From Minisyncoccota bacterium (GTDB lineage: Bacteria > Verrucomicrobiota > Lentisphaeria > Oligosphaerales > MVZH01), in contig JAIPIM010000022.1 in the NCBI GenBank assembly GCA_021734725.1, forward strand, positions 1 through 21,354: 21,354 bases of DNA. Reading direction: 5' to 3'. Below the pieces are notes generated by a model that was not told the DNA's origin, did no database searches, and worked only from the letters and a program-made list of their open reading frames with translations. Position 1 is the stretch's first letter. Each line of letters begins with the position of its first letter. Position numbers and translations under genes: made by a program. This document shows positions 1-7,144 of the stretch, piece by piece.

Positions 1-603
1 CGTAAGGAGGTGGACGCAACCGATATTCGCTGCCCCGATGTTTCCGCGGCTGAACGCATGGACTCGCTGATCGCCGCTGTTCGCGATGAATCGGATTCTG
101 TCGGTGGTGTCGTGAGTTGTGTATGTCGCGGTGTGCCGGTGGGCTGGGGAGAGCCGGTATTTGACAAGCTGGACGCAGAACTGGCGCAGGCCATGGTGTC
201 GATTCCGGCAGTCAAGGGATTTGAAATCGGTTCCGGGTTTGGCGGCACACGGATGCGCGGTTCGGAGCATAACGATATGTTCGTGGCGAAAGACGGACGT
301 TTGGGAACACGCACAAACCACAGCGGCGGTGTGCAAGGCGGTATTTCCAACGGGGAACCCATCCTTTTCAGAGTGGCTTTCAAACCGACCGCAACGATTG
401 GGCGAGCCCAGACTACGGCGTCGTTCGACGGCACGGCCGTGACCGTGGAGGGGAAGGGACGGCATGATCCATGCGTTGTCCCGCGCGCCATTCCAATCGT
501 TGAAGCCATGACGGCTCTGGTGCTACTGGACTTGGCGCTCCGGCAGACCGTAAATCTGGAGCGGTTGACGGCTACGCGCGATGGTGACGGTTTACGGGCT
601 TGA
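1..603 (+). CDS. aroC: Chorismate synthase, C-terminal part (5' end outside window)
   Basis: Converts 5-enolpyruvylshikimate-3-phosphate to chorismate in the cytoplasm, the last common step of aromatic amino acid synthesis, using reduced FMN. The reading frame is open from base 1 (R-K-E-V-D), so the gene enters the window already in progress and the GTG at 10 is not a real start. The 200 residues seen are a little over half of the usual 350-400. Family motifs follow one another: FEIGSGF, GSEHND, the NHSGG..GGISNGEPI stretch, FKPTATI and the late signature GRHDPCVVPRAIP, which belongs to the FMN/substrate site. No frameshift is visible. It converges on the transporter gene on the other strand across about 110 bases. 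The family assignment is secure. Confidence 0.96.
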   Translation, partial: RKEVDATDIRCPDVSAAERMDSLIAAVRDESDSVGGVVSCVCRGVPVGWGEPVFDKLDAELAQAMVSIPAVKGFEIGSGFGGTRMRGSEHNDMFVAKDGRLGTRTNHSGGVQGGISNGEPILFRVAFKPTATIGRAQTTASFDGTAVTVEGKGRHDPCVVPRAIPIVEAMTALVLLDLALRQTVNLERLTATRDGDGLRA

Positions 604-714
604 AACTCCTGGTAGCAAGAACCGGAAATGTGCCTTCCGGCATACTCACGTATACCCGCACTCACACACGGTAACCAATCGGGCGGTCCTGTTCCGTGTT
701 GTTTTCCTCACCTG

Positions 715-1911
715 TCAGTCGCCTGCGACGACCATGGACGGTGCGTCCGGGACTTGACCGTTTGCAAACGATCGCAAGCCCGAAATCATGAGAATCGTAG
801 TCGCTGCCATCATTGTAATACTCAGGAACAGGGCCGGGTCATAGGCTCCCGTGGCATCGGCAATGTATCCGCCGATGGCCGGACCGGTCACTCCCGCCAG
901 ACCGTAGCCCAGAAAGCATATTGGGTAAAGCCGGGGGAACAGGGCGCCGTCAAAATATCTTGATATGGCAGATGCGTAGATCACAAAATTCGCCCCGAAA
1001 CCAAACCCCAGGAGTCCCGCACAGAATAGGATCAGCCATGGGTGCGACGCCACAGACAGAGTGAGGAGGGTCCCGGCAAACACGCCAAGAGAGGCAGGAA
1101 TAGTCTTGTATGCGATACGGTCAAAAAGAATACCCCACAAGATACGTCCGACCGCGTTACCGACAGCGAACACCGACACTGCCGTTGCAGCCAGCTCGAC
1201 GGACAGTCCGGCATCCAGCACGATAGGCGAGAGGTTGCCGATCACCAGCAACCCGGAGAATGTTCCGACAAACATGCCGAGCGTGCAGAGTAGGAAGGGC
1301 AGCGTCATCACTTCTTGCCTGACTGAGCCGGTTGGTGCCGTCTGCTGGGTTCGTGAAGGAACATCCAGAAGAAGGGAGGCCGCCAGCAGGAGGGCTCCCG
1401 GTACGATCCCGAGCCACATGAAAAACCGTAGAACATCCATGCCGGCATCCAGATAATAGGCCGCGACCGAAGACAGTACAATCGCGCCACCGCCAAAACC
1501 GGCCACGGTAACCCCGGCGATAAGCCCTTTGCTTTTCGGGAACCACTTCATCCCCACGGTTAAGGGACACACATAGCCAAACCCGATACCGGCACCGCTG
1601 AAGAGGCTGATGCCGAGAAGAAGGAGCGGATAAGATCCGCCGGACATCGCCGCCAGCAGGTAGCCGACGATGAACAGCACCGCTCCAATGACGCTCGTCA
1701 CTCGAGGTCCTTTGCTGACCAATACACGGCCGCCGCCAATCATTGCAAGCGTGAACACTGCAATACACAGACCGAAAATGGTACCGCACTGCCCTTTGCT
1801 CAGACCATGGTTCTCGATCAGCGTCGGCACAAAAATGCTCCATGCGTATATGCCGCCGAGAATGGTTTGTATCACGATCCCCGCGAGGAGAATGAGCCAG
1901 CGGTTCTTCAC
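715..1911 (-). CDS. MFS transporter, OxlT-like (OFA family)
   Basis: A 398-residue, very hydrophobic protein with the length and about twelve membrane segments of a major facilitator carrier in the inner membrane. The N-terminus (LLAGIVIQTILGGIYAWSIF), the GLSKGQCGTIFGLCIAVF segment and the WFPKSKGLIAGVTVAGFGGG motif are typical of the oxalate/formate antiporter (OFA) family, whose members move small mono- or dicarboxylates. The substrate cannot be read from the sequence. The start is GTG at 1911, supported by an AAGGAG Shine-Dalgarno six bases upstream. The gene lies about 100 bases downstream of a small winged-helix regulator on the same strand, which probably controls it. A perfect 7-bp inverted repeat overlaps the region just before the ribosome site. 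Confidence 0.85.
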   Translation of the reverse strand: MKNRWLILLAGIVIQTILGGIYAWSIFVPTLIENHGLSKGQCGTIFGLCIAVFTLAMIGGGRVLVSKGPRVTSVIGAVLFIVGYLLAAMSGGSYPLLLLGISLFSGAGIGFGYVCPLTVGMKWFPKSKGLIAGVTVAGFGGGAIVLSSVAAYYLDAGMDVLRFFMWLGIVPGALLLAASLLLDVPSRTQQTAPTGSVRQEVMTLPFLLCTLGMFVGTFSGLLVIGNLSPIVLDAGLSVELAATAVSVFAVGNAVGRILWGILFDRIAYKTIPASLGVFAGTLLTLSVASHPWLILFCAGLLGFGFGANFVIYASAISRYFDGALFPRLYPICFLGYGLAGVTGPAIGGYIADATGAYDPALFLSITMMAATTILMISGLRSFANGQVPDAPSMVVAGD

Positions 1912-1923
1912 ATCGCACTCCTT

Positions 1924-1950
1924 CTGTCAGGCCGTCGTCAAAGCTGACAG
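1924..1950. promoter_or_regulatory. Inverted repeat before the MFS gene (possible operator or leader hairpin)
   Basis: CTGTCAG at 1924-1930 and CTGACAG at 1944-1950 form a perfect 7-bp inverted repeat with a 13-base spacer. It sits immediately upstream of the transporter's Shine-Dalgarno, where a bound regulator or an RNA hairpin would block expression. The neighbouring winged-helix protein is the obvious candidate ligand, but this is inference. A 7-bp repeat can also occur by chance. Confidence 0.35.
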
Positions 1951-2015
1951 CGCGCGTTTATGGATTGACGCCTGTTCACATGGCGGGATAGCGGCATCCG
2001 GGTCGTCCGCCCCGT

Positions 2016-2339
2016 TCACCAAAAGACTTTGTCGGGCACTTCATCTTCAAAAATGAGTTTGATCAGGTCTGCAATGCGTCGGTGTTCTTCGATAGGGTGT
2101 TTAAGATGTTTTTCGGTATTGATTTCGTACGTGTTTCGCCGGCCCTCCCGGTGCGGGGTCACGTACTTTTCCTGGCGCAGGTCGGCAACGATTCGCTGCA
2201 CTGCGCGCTCGGTGATCCCGACCTCTTGGGCGATATCCCGCATGACCATGGCGGGGTTATTCACGAGGCAAAGGAGGACATGGGCATGGTTGGTCAGGAA
2301 TGTCCATGTAGATGTGTGGTGTTTATAATCGGCCGTCAT
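2016..2339 (-). CDS. Small winged-helix (MarR/ArsR-like) transcriptional regulator
   Basis: A 107-residue protein that is essentially one winged helix-turn-helix DNA-binding domain. The residues HAHVLLCLVNNPAMVMRDIA, then EVGITERAVQRIVADL (recognition helix region), then KYVTPHREGRRNTYEIN (the beta wing with its basic tip) give the classic order, and the C-terminal helix would dimerise. The ATG at 2339 is preferred over an in-frame GTG at 2387, because a consensus -10 box lies only eight bases upstream of that GTG, which would leave it at or before the transcription start. No sensor domain is present, so an effector would have to bind the DNA-binding domain or dimer interface. It precedes the MFS carrier on the same strand, and a local regulator/transporter pair is likely but not proven. 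Confidence 0.75.
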   Translation of the reverse strand: MTADYKHHTSTWTFLTNHAHVLLCLVNNPAMVMRDIAQEVGITERAVQRIVADLRQEKYVTPHREGRRNTYEINTEKHLKHPIEEHRRIADLIKLIFEDEVPDKVFW

Positions 2340-2395
2340 GCTCACTACAATAGTCCATCGTTTCAGGGGGGCCTGCAGTGTATTCACTCGCCTGT

Positions 2396-2423
2396 ATTAT
2401 AGCACCCCCACCGTCATATGCAA
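2396..2423 (-). promoter_or_regulatory. Sigma-70-type promoter of the winged-helix regulator
   Basis: On the minus strand a perfect TATAAT (2396-2401) follows a weak TTGCAT -35 (2418-2423) with a 16-base spacer. Transcription would begin near 2389, giving a leader of about 50 bases before the ATG at 2339. Confidence 0.55.
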
Positions 2424-2426
2424 CTC

Positions 2427-2449
2427 ATATCGCGATATATAACTCGCGA
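2427..2449. promoter_or_regulatory. Palindromic operator candidate (two TCGCGA cores)
   Basis: ATATCGCGATAT at 2427-2438 is a perfect 12-bp palindrome, and a second TCGCGA core occurs at 2444-2449, 14 bases from the first. The pair lies directly upstream of the -35 box of the regulator gene. The position and helical spacing suit an autoregulatory or activator site. The binding protein is unknown. Confidence 0.4.
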
Positions 2450-2454
2450 CATGC

Positions 2455-4023
2455 TTAGCGTATATTGGTTTCTTTTGCGGGCGTCTGGCGGGTTGGCTGG
2501 CGGGATGCTGTAACGCGGCGCTTCACGGTGCGGCGGTCAAGCCGGAGGCGGCGGCCGGCCTCTTCGTAACTGCCGCATTGTTCATAGACGTGAGCACAAT
2601 ACTGGTTAAGCAGCTCGTCCGCGGTAAAGCGTCCTTCGTGAAGTCCGGCGAAGCGGCCCCTGCTCGGGACGCCTTGTCGTACGGGCGGCTTGTAGCTCCT
2701 ACGGATGAGGATATTTCGCACGCATTGTTCAAGTTCGCGCACATTGCCCGGCCAGGAGTAATTCCGGCCCATGTTTTTTTCTATCCAATCAGTGACTTCT
2801 TTCTGGAGCGATTCAGCGTGTTCTCCGCCGGCGATGCGTTCACACAGATGGCGCACCAGGTTTTCGAGCTCCCGAGGACTGTCCGCGAGCTGCTCGTGCA
2901 ACGGGGGAGTGTGAATAGTGTCGGCGCAGAGCCGGTAATACAAGTCTTGCCGGAAGGCACCCTCCTCCATGGCGGCACCCAAGTCCCGGTTGGTTGCCGC
3001 AATAACTTTACCGTTGAACGTCCGCGGCTCCGTTTCACCCAATCGGGAAAACGTGCGACTTTCCAGCAGACGCAGGAGCTTGATCTGCACGTGTTGATTG
3101 GCGTCTCCGATTTCATCGAGAAACACGGTTCCGTGAGGGCCGCATGCTTCGAACCAGCCTGCGTGGGCCTCTTCCGCTCCGGTGAATGCACCCCGCCGAT
3201 GGCCAAACAATTCGGCTTCGATGAGCGTTGCCGACAATGCCGACAGGTTGAGGGCGTGAAAGGATGTCTGCCAGTCAGCGGCGAAGGCCTCGGCATCCGG
3301 ATCAAAGGGTATATAGCGCGACAGGCCGATGGCGCGCGCCACCAGTTCTTTACCTGTTCCTGAAGCGCCGGTAATCAGCACTGACATGTCGCCAAGGCGA
3401 TCGTACAAGTACTGTCGATACCGTCGCATGTTATGAGTAAAAATGCTCTGCCAGACTGCTGCACGGAGGCGTGCTGCAGTCATTGACCCGCCGAAAATAC
3501 AACGGAAGATGTGGTGAAAGGCGCGGCGAACCTGAAAAAAGCAGGCGAACAGGTGGGCGACATCCTGCCTGGACAGTGATTCTCTGCCGGGGAACCGATT
3601 CAGCAGGCGGTTCGCGTCTGCATGGAAGGCATCGAAGAATGTCACGCGGCGATATTTCACGGTGAATGCTGCATCCGGTGTTTGTTCGATGAGGTCAAGG
3701 AATCGGTTTTGAAAACGGTAATAGAGGACATAGGCGGCCACGTCTTCGTAGAGTTGCTGTTCCCTTGGTGTAACGCCCTCCTTACGGTTGGCTTCGGCGC
3801 GCATTGTTTGCACCAGTGCTTCGGCCTTATCCTGGAGCATGCTCAGTGTTTTGTTGGCGCCGGTGTCGTCCACCCGTGCGCTCCATACTCTCTGCTCGTC
3901 GCGCGTTGCTCTGCCGAGGATCCGTTTTTCGCAGTCCACCCGTTCCGGAAGGAAGGGGTTGCAGAACGCCAGTGTTGAGAAGGCTTCAGCGGTCTGACAA
4001 TCGTTTTTAGTAAGCAATGGCAT
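2455..4023 (-). CDS. Sigma-54-dependent transcriptional activator (AAA+, Fis-type HTH) with uncharacterised N-terminal domain
   Basis: Bacterial enhancer-binding protein that remodels RNA polymerase-sigma-54 closed complexes by ATP hydrolysis. Using the ATG at 4023 (522 residues), the central AAA+ domain has Walker A GASGTGKE with Lys225, the sigma-54 contact loop GAFTGA at 278-283, Walker B TVFLDEIGD about 25 residues later, and the ATNRDL sensor I. The tail (SYEEAGRRLRLDRRTVKRRV) is a Fis-type helix-turn-helix. The first 200 residues contain no receiver, GAF or PAS pattern that I recognise; they are helical and rich in aromatics, and the NPFLPER segment looks conserved-type. An ATG at 4056 is possible but has no ribosome site. 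The gene is divergent from the VIT/VWA gene, and a sigma-54 promoter lies between them, so that operon is the likely target. Confidence 0.9.
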   Translation of the reverse strand: MPLLTKNDCQTAEAFSTLAFCNPFLPERVDCEKRILGRATRDEQRVWSARVDDTGANKTLSMLQDKAEALVQTMRAEANRKEGVTPREQQLYEDVAAYVLYYRFQNRFLDLIEQTPDAAFTVKYRRVTFFDAFHADANRLLNRFPGRESLSRQDVAHLFACFFQVRRAFHHIFRCIFGGSMTAARLRAAVWQSIFTHNMRRYRQYLYDRLGDMSVLITGASGTGKELVARAIGLSRYIPFDPDAEAFAADWQTSFHALNLSALSATLIEAELFGHRRGAFTGAEEAHAGWFEACGPHGTVFLDEIGDANQHVQIKLLRLLESRTFSRLGETEPRTFNGKVIAATNRDLGAAMEEGAFRQDLYYRLCADTIHTPPLHEQLADSPRELENLVRHLCERIAGGEHAESLQKEVTDWIEKNMGRNYSWPGNVRELEQCVRNILIRRSYKPPVRQGVPSRGRFAGLHEGRFTADELLNQYCAHVYEQCGSYEEAGRRLRLDRRTVKRRVTASRQPTRQTPAKETNIR

Positions 4024-4131
4024 GGCTTCCTGTATCCTGCATTTACTGTACACCATTGTTCACTTTTTGTATATCTAGCCTTTGACTTTGTTTCCAGATG
4101 TTTTTCAGATACCTTCGTAAGTCTTTCTTTT

Positions 4132-4152
4132 GGAGAAGGTTCAGCCTTCCCC
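4132..4152. promoter_or_regulatory. Imperfect palindrome just upstream of the sigma-54 promoter
   Basis: GGAGAAGG (4132-4139) and CCTTCCCC (4145-4152) pair in 7 of 8 positions around a 5-base centre. This is closer to the promoter than a usual enhancer site, so its role as the activator's binding site is only a suggestion. Confidence 0.25.
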
Positions 4153-4159
4153 AAATGGA

Positions 4160-4176
4160 TTGGCAGAAGGCGTGCT
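4160..4176 (+). promoter_or_regulatory. Sigma-54 (-24/-12) promoter
   Basis: TTGGCAGA, four bases, then GTGCT match the consensus TTGGCACR-N4-TTGCW at 11 of its 13 specified positions. The invariant GG (4162-4163) and GC (4174-4175) are present with the exact 10-base spacing. Transcription would begin near 4187 and run into the VIT/VWA gene at 4273. The adjacent divergent gene encodes a GAFTGA-containing activator, which supports the assignment. Confidence 0.78.
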
Positions 4177-4196
4177 AATGAGGATACCGGAGAGCG

Positions 4197-4222
4197 TTCA
4201 CGGAACAACGCTTTGCCGTGAA
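4197..4222 (+). other. Leader hairpin upstream of the VIT/VWA gene
   Basis: TTCACGG (4197-4203) and CCGTGAA (4216-4222) form a perfect 7-bp stem with a 12-base loop. It lies about 10 bases inside the predicted sigma-54 transcript and well before the Shine-Dalgarno at 4260. It could stabilise the mRNA or be a protein-binding palindrome. No U-run follows, so it is not a terminator. Confidence 0.35.
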
Positions 4223-4272
4223 GGAAGATTTTGAACCGATTGAAGCGACCAATCAGAACGGAGGATCGACTA

Positions 4273-6309
4273 ATGAAGATTATGATTCATGTGTGTCTTG
4301 GCGTTGCGGCGGCGGTTATGAGCTTATCGGCGTTTGGTGCGGGGACGCTAGTTCCGGCGCAATCCGGTTTACAGCCGATGCAGATTACGGACCATGCCGT
4401 AGAAGTGGTAATCAATAATGGGTTTGCCAAAACCACGGTGACGCAGACTTTTCACAACCCTAATGGGCAAGACTTGGAAGCGTTGTATGCATTTCCGCTT
4501 CCGAAGAGTGGAAGTCTTTCGGAAGTGACGGCAACCTTGGGAGAAAAAGTTATCAACGGCGAGGTTTTGCCGAAAGACAAAGCGAAGGCCGTGTACGAAG
4601 AAGAGCGCGACAGCGGCAACGAAGCGGGTTTAGCCTCCCAGGATAGCTACAAGCGTTTTGAGTTTGCCCTGTCACCAGTGAGAGCGCATGGGACGGCCCT
4701 GATCACGTTTGTTTACTATCAACCATTGGCCATTGATACCGGGGTGGGCCGCTACGTTTACCCGCTTGAGGAAGGCGGCACGGACGACCCGGCTGCCATG
4801 AGTTTCTGGACGCGCAATGAGACTGTCGCCGGCAGGATAACTGTTGACGTGGAATTGAAGTCCGCGTGGCCGGTGACGGATGTGCGGACGCCCGGATTCG
4901 AAGGTCTTTCTACGATCAAACAGTTGGAGCACGATGGTCACTACCAAATTCATATGGAGCGGGACGGCGGTGTTTTGAACAAGGATTTTGTTTTCTATTA
5001 TCGGCTGGCGGACAATCTTCCGGGTCGTGTGGAAGTCATTCCATACAAACCGGCGTCGGACAAGCCCGGGACCTTCATGCTGGTCGTCACTCCGGGACTC
5101 GATCTCAAGCCTCTCGACAACGGAGCGGATTATGTGTTTGTTCTGGATACATCCGGCAGTATGGCCGGCAAGCTTCACGCGTTGACTGAGGGAGTAACCA
5201 AGGTTCTGGGGAAGATGCGGCCGCAGGATCGGTTTCGTATCGTCACCTTCGAGAGTCGGGCACATTTGCTGGTTGGCTCCTGGCAAGCGGCGACAGCCGA
5301 AAACGTACAGCGTGCGATCGGCAAGGTCCAGGTGTTGCAGGCGTCAGGCAGCACAAATCTTCATGACGGACTGCGGGGTGCGCTGAGCAATCTTGACGGT
5401 GACCGCGCCACCAGCATTATTCTGGTAACGGATGGTGTCACCAATACTGGTGTTATAGCGCCACGGGCATTCCACAAACTCATGAAGGAGCACGACGTCC
5501 GTGTTTTTGGTTTTCTCATGGGCAACAGTTCAAACTGGCCGCTCATGCGGGTGATTTGCGATGCCAGCGGCGGATTTTATGCATCTGTATCCAACAATGA
5601 CGACATTCTCGGTCGTATTCTTCAGGCAAAAGGCAAAGTTCTGCACGAGTGTCTGCACGATGCGAGCTTGCGTATCAGGGGTGTCAAGGCATACGGCACG
5701 ACTGACGGCTATATCGGCAAAGTGTACCGTGGTCAACAGCTTGTTTTCTTCGGACGCTACGACAAGGGTGGAGATGCGACTGTCGAACTGAAAGCACGGC
5801 TGACGGGAGACGACAAGGTTTACTCAACCACATTCACGTTCCCCACTGTTGACACCGACAATCCGGAGCTTGAACGTCTCTGGGCGTTGCACAGGGTGGA
5901 GGCCTTGGAGCTGCGACGCGACGCCGGTCTGGAGGATGCCTCCGAAGTGGAGGCAGCGGTGCGCGACCTGGGCGTTAATTATCAGATTGTGACGAACGAA
6001 ACGTCCATGGTTATGTTGACGGGCGACGCGTTTGCGCGGCGCGGCATTCAGCGTCGCAATCAGGAACGTATTGCACGCGAGCATAAGGCCCAGGCGGTTC
6101 GGAGCAGTCAGCCGGTCAAAAATTACCGGGTTGACAAAACGAAGTCTGCATTCCGCCACTCAGCGCCAAGTATCGGCAACGGCGGGGGCGCCTTCGGCCC
6201 GGTAAGCGGTCTGATTTCCGTGTGCCTCGGGCTGGCGGGTATCATGGGGGGGCACCGTGCCGGGCGGCGGTCCCAACACGGGCGTGCTGCCTTTTCTCGG
6301 AGAAGCTAG
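4273..6309 (+). CDS. VIT and VWA domain surface protein with GlyGly-CTERM-like tail
   Basis: Exported protein of 678 residues, probably involved in adhesion or ligand binding at the cell surface; no enzyme activity is indicated. GGAGGA at 4260-4265 places the start at the ATG at 4273 rather than the TTG at 4231. The N-terminus is a signal peptide (MKIMIHVCLGVAAAVMSLSAFGA). A vault inter-alpha-trypsin (VIT) domain covers about residues 30-150 (VTQTFHNPNGQDLEALYAFPL, EVLPKDKAKAVYEEE). A von Willebrand A domain starts near 287 with the metal-binding MIDAS motif DTSGS at 292-296, and LVTDGVTNTG further on. The C-terminus has NGGG near 637, a hydrophobic helix of about 18 residues, then a basic tail (HRAGRR), the layout of a GlyGly-CTERM sorting signal. 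A rhombosortase gene follows, and a sigma-54 promoter precedes it. Confidence 0.9.
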   Translation: MKIMIHVCLGVAAAVMSLSAFGAGTLVPAQSGLQPMQITDHAVEVVINNGFAKTTVTQTFHNPNGQDLEALYAFPLPKSGSLSEVTATLGEKVINGEVLPKDKAKAVYEEERDSGNEAGLASQDSYKRFEFALSPVRAHGTALITFVYYQPLAIDTGVGRYVYPLEEGGTDDPAAMSFWTRNETVAGRITVDVELKSAWPVTDVRTPGFEGLSTIKQLEHDGHYQIHMERDGGVLNKDFVFYYRLADNLPGRVEVIPYKPASDKPGTFMLVVTPGLDLKPLDNGADYVFVLDTSGSMAGKLHALTEGVTKVLGKMRPQDRFRIVTFESRAHLLVGSWQAATAENVQRAIGKVQVLQASGSTNLHDGLRGALSNLDGDRATSIILVTDGVTNTGVIAPRAFHKLMKEHDVRVFGFLMGNSSNWPLMRVICDASGGFYASVSNNDDILGRILQAKGKVLHECLHDASLRIRGVKAYGTTDGYIGKVYRGQQLVFFGRYDKGGDATVELKARLTGDDKVYSTTFTFPTVDTDNPELERLWALHRVEALELRRDAGLEDASEVEAAVRDLGVNYQIVTNETSMVMLTGDAFARRGIQRRNQERIAREHKAQAVRSSQPVKNYRVDKTKSAFRHSAPSIGNGGGAFGPVSGLISVCLGLAGIMGGHRAGRRSQHGRAAFSRRS

Positions 6310-6332
6310 CTTGCCTCAATACTGTTGCGTTT

Positions 6333-6400
6333 GGTGTCAGGTTTCGGGTGTCAGGGTACGCTCTTTCCGGCCTGAAACCTGAAACCCGAACACTGAAACC
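6333..6400. repeat. REP-like imperfect inverted repeat between the VIT/VWA and rhombosortase genes
   Basis: Two 23-base arms (6333-6355 and 6378-6400) are reverse complements at 19 of 23 positions, around a 22-base loop that carries another CCTGAAA copy. The arms are built from repeated CTGAAAC/GTTTCAG units, as in dispersed intergenic repeat families. It occupies most of the 100-base gap within a likely operon, so it may act as an mRNA stabiliser or attenuator. No transposase is present. Confidence 0.6.
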
Positions 6401-6409
6401 TATGCTTAA

Positions 6410-7129
6410 GTGGACGGTATTGTGAAAATTACACGCAAAAGCAGTGATCAGGTGAAGCGCTCACTCCCCCGTCTGAATAAGCGTCACGCGCCGGGTCATC
6501 ATCGTGAAGAAGCGAGGCGCTTTCCCGTCGTCTCGCTCGTTCTGGGACTGGCTGTGCTTGCGATATGGTTGTTCCCGGCGGCGTCAGCCGTGCTGGAACT
6601 GGACCGTCAAGCGTTGACTGGGGGTCAGTTGTGGCGGGTCATGACCTGTCATTTTACCCATTGGTCGGCCGATCACCTCGCCTGGGACCTGACAGCATTT
6701 GTCATCCTTGGGGCGCTGTGCGAAGTGCGGGACCGACGCGGCATGCTTGGTGTTCTGCTTGTGTCAGCGGTGATGATTTCACTGGGCACGTGGGTCTTTC
6801 TTCCCCACCTGAATGCATACCGTGGTCTTTCGGGGCTGGACTCGGCGTTATTCGGCCTGGCGGCGGTTTTTTTAGTGCACGAGCGGTTGCATGTGAGGGA
6901 TTTTCGCGGGCTGGTCCTGCTGGCTCTGGTGCTGGGCGCGTTTGCCGCGAAGGTGGCCTATGAAATCGGATATGGCGGCACCGTTTTCGTTGACAGCACT
7001 GAAGCAACCATGGTACCTGTACCGCTTGCGCATGTCGTGGGGTGTGCCGTTGGCTGCATGGCGGCGCTTTGGCGAATACACTGGCGGTCACGGAGAGTAT
7101 CATTCATGAGGGAAAGGAAGAATAACTGA
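6410..7129 (+). CDS. rrtA: Rhombosortase (rhomboid-family intramembrane serine protease)
   Basis: A 239-residue polytopic inner-membrane protein with a basic N-terminal tail of about 37 residues. Hydrophobic segments surround the rhomboid features: a histidine-rich CHFTHWSADHL stretch at about 80-90 after WRVMTC, the catalytic GLSG motif with Ser141, and a late histidine, His208, in LAHVVG that would complete the Ser-His dyad. The small size and the lack of extra domains fit the rhombosortase branch, which in Vibrio trims GlyGly-CTERM proteins such as VesB. The gene follows the VIT/VWA protein whose tail has that form, so an enzyme/substrate pair is inferred. The start is uncertain: GTG at 6410 and GTG at 6422 are both possible, and neither has a strong ribosome site. 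It converges on the debranching-enzyme gene with 15 bases between. Confidence 0.75.
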   Translation: MDGIVKITRKSSDQVKRSLPRLNKRHAPGHHREEARRFPVVSLVLGLAVLAIWLFPAASAVLELDRQALTGGQLWRVMTCHFTHWSADHLAWDLTAFVILGALCEVRDRRGMLGVLLVSAVMISLGTWVFLPHLNAYRGLSGLDSALFGLAAVFLVHERLHVRDFRGLVLLALVLGAFAAKVAYEIGYGGTVFVDSTEATMVPVPLAHVVGCAVGCMAALWRIHWRSRRVSFMRERKNN

Positions 7130-7144
7130 GAGCAGGGCCTCGGT

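Noticed and set aside
622..640. CCGGAA/TTCCGG stem between the convergent aroC and MFS genes, considered as a terminator.
   Set aside because: Only six base pairs, with no U-run on either strand.
2578..3363. Long open frame of 261 codons on the plus strand opposite the sigma-54 activator.
   Set aside because: It is a shadow of the AAA+ gene: its translation has no domain logic and no ribosome site, whereas the minus-strand frame carries all family motifs.
6246..6252. A run of seven G inside the C-terminal tail of the VIT/VWA gene, a possible frameshift site.
   Set aside because: The annotated frame gives a sensible GG-helix-basic tail with a stop soon after; the shifted frame gives no recognisable motif. 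It remains a place to verify by sequencing.
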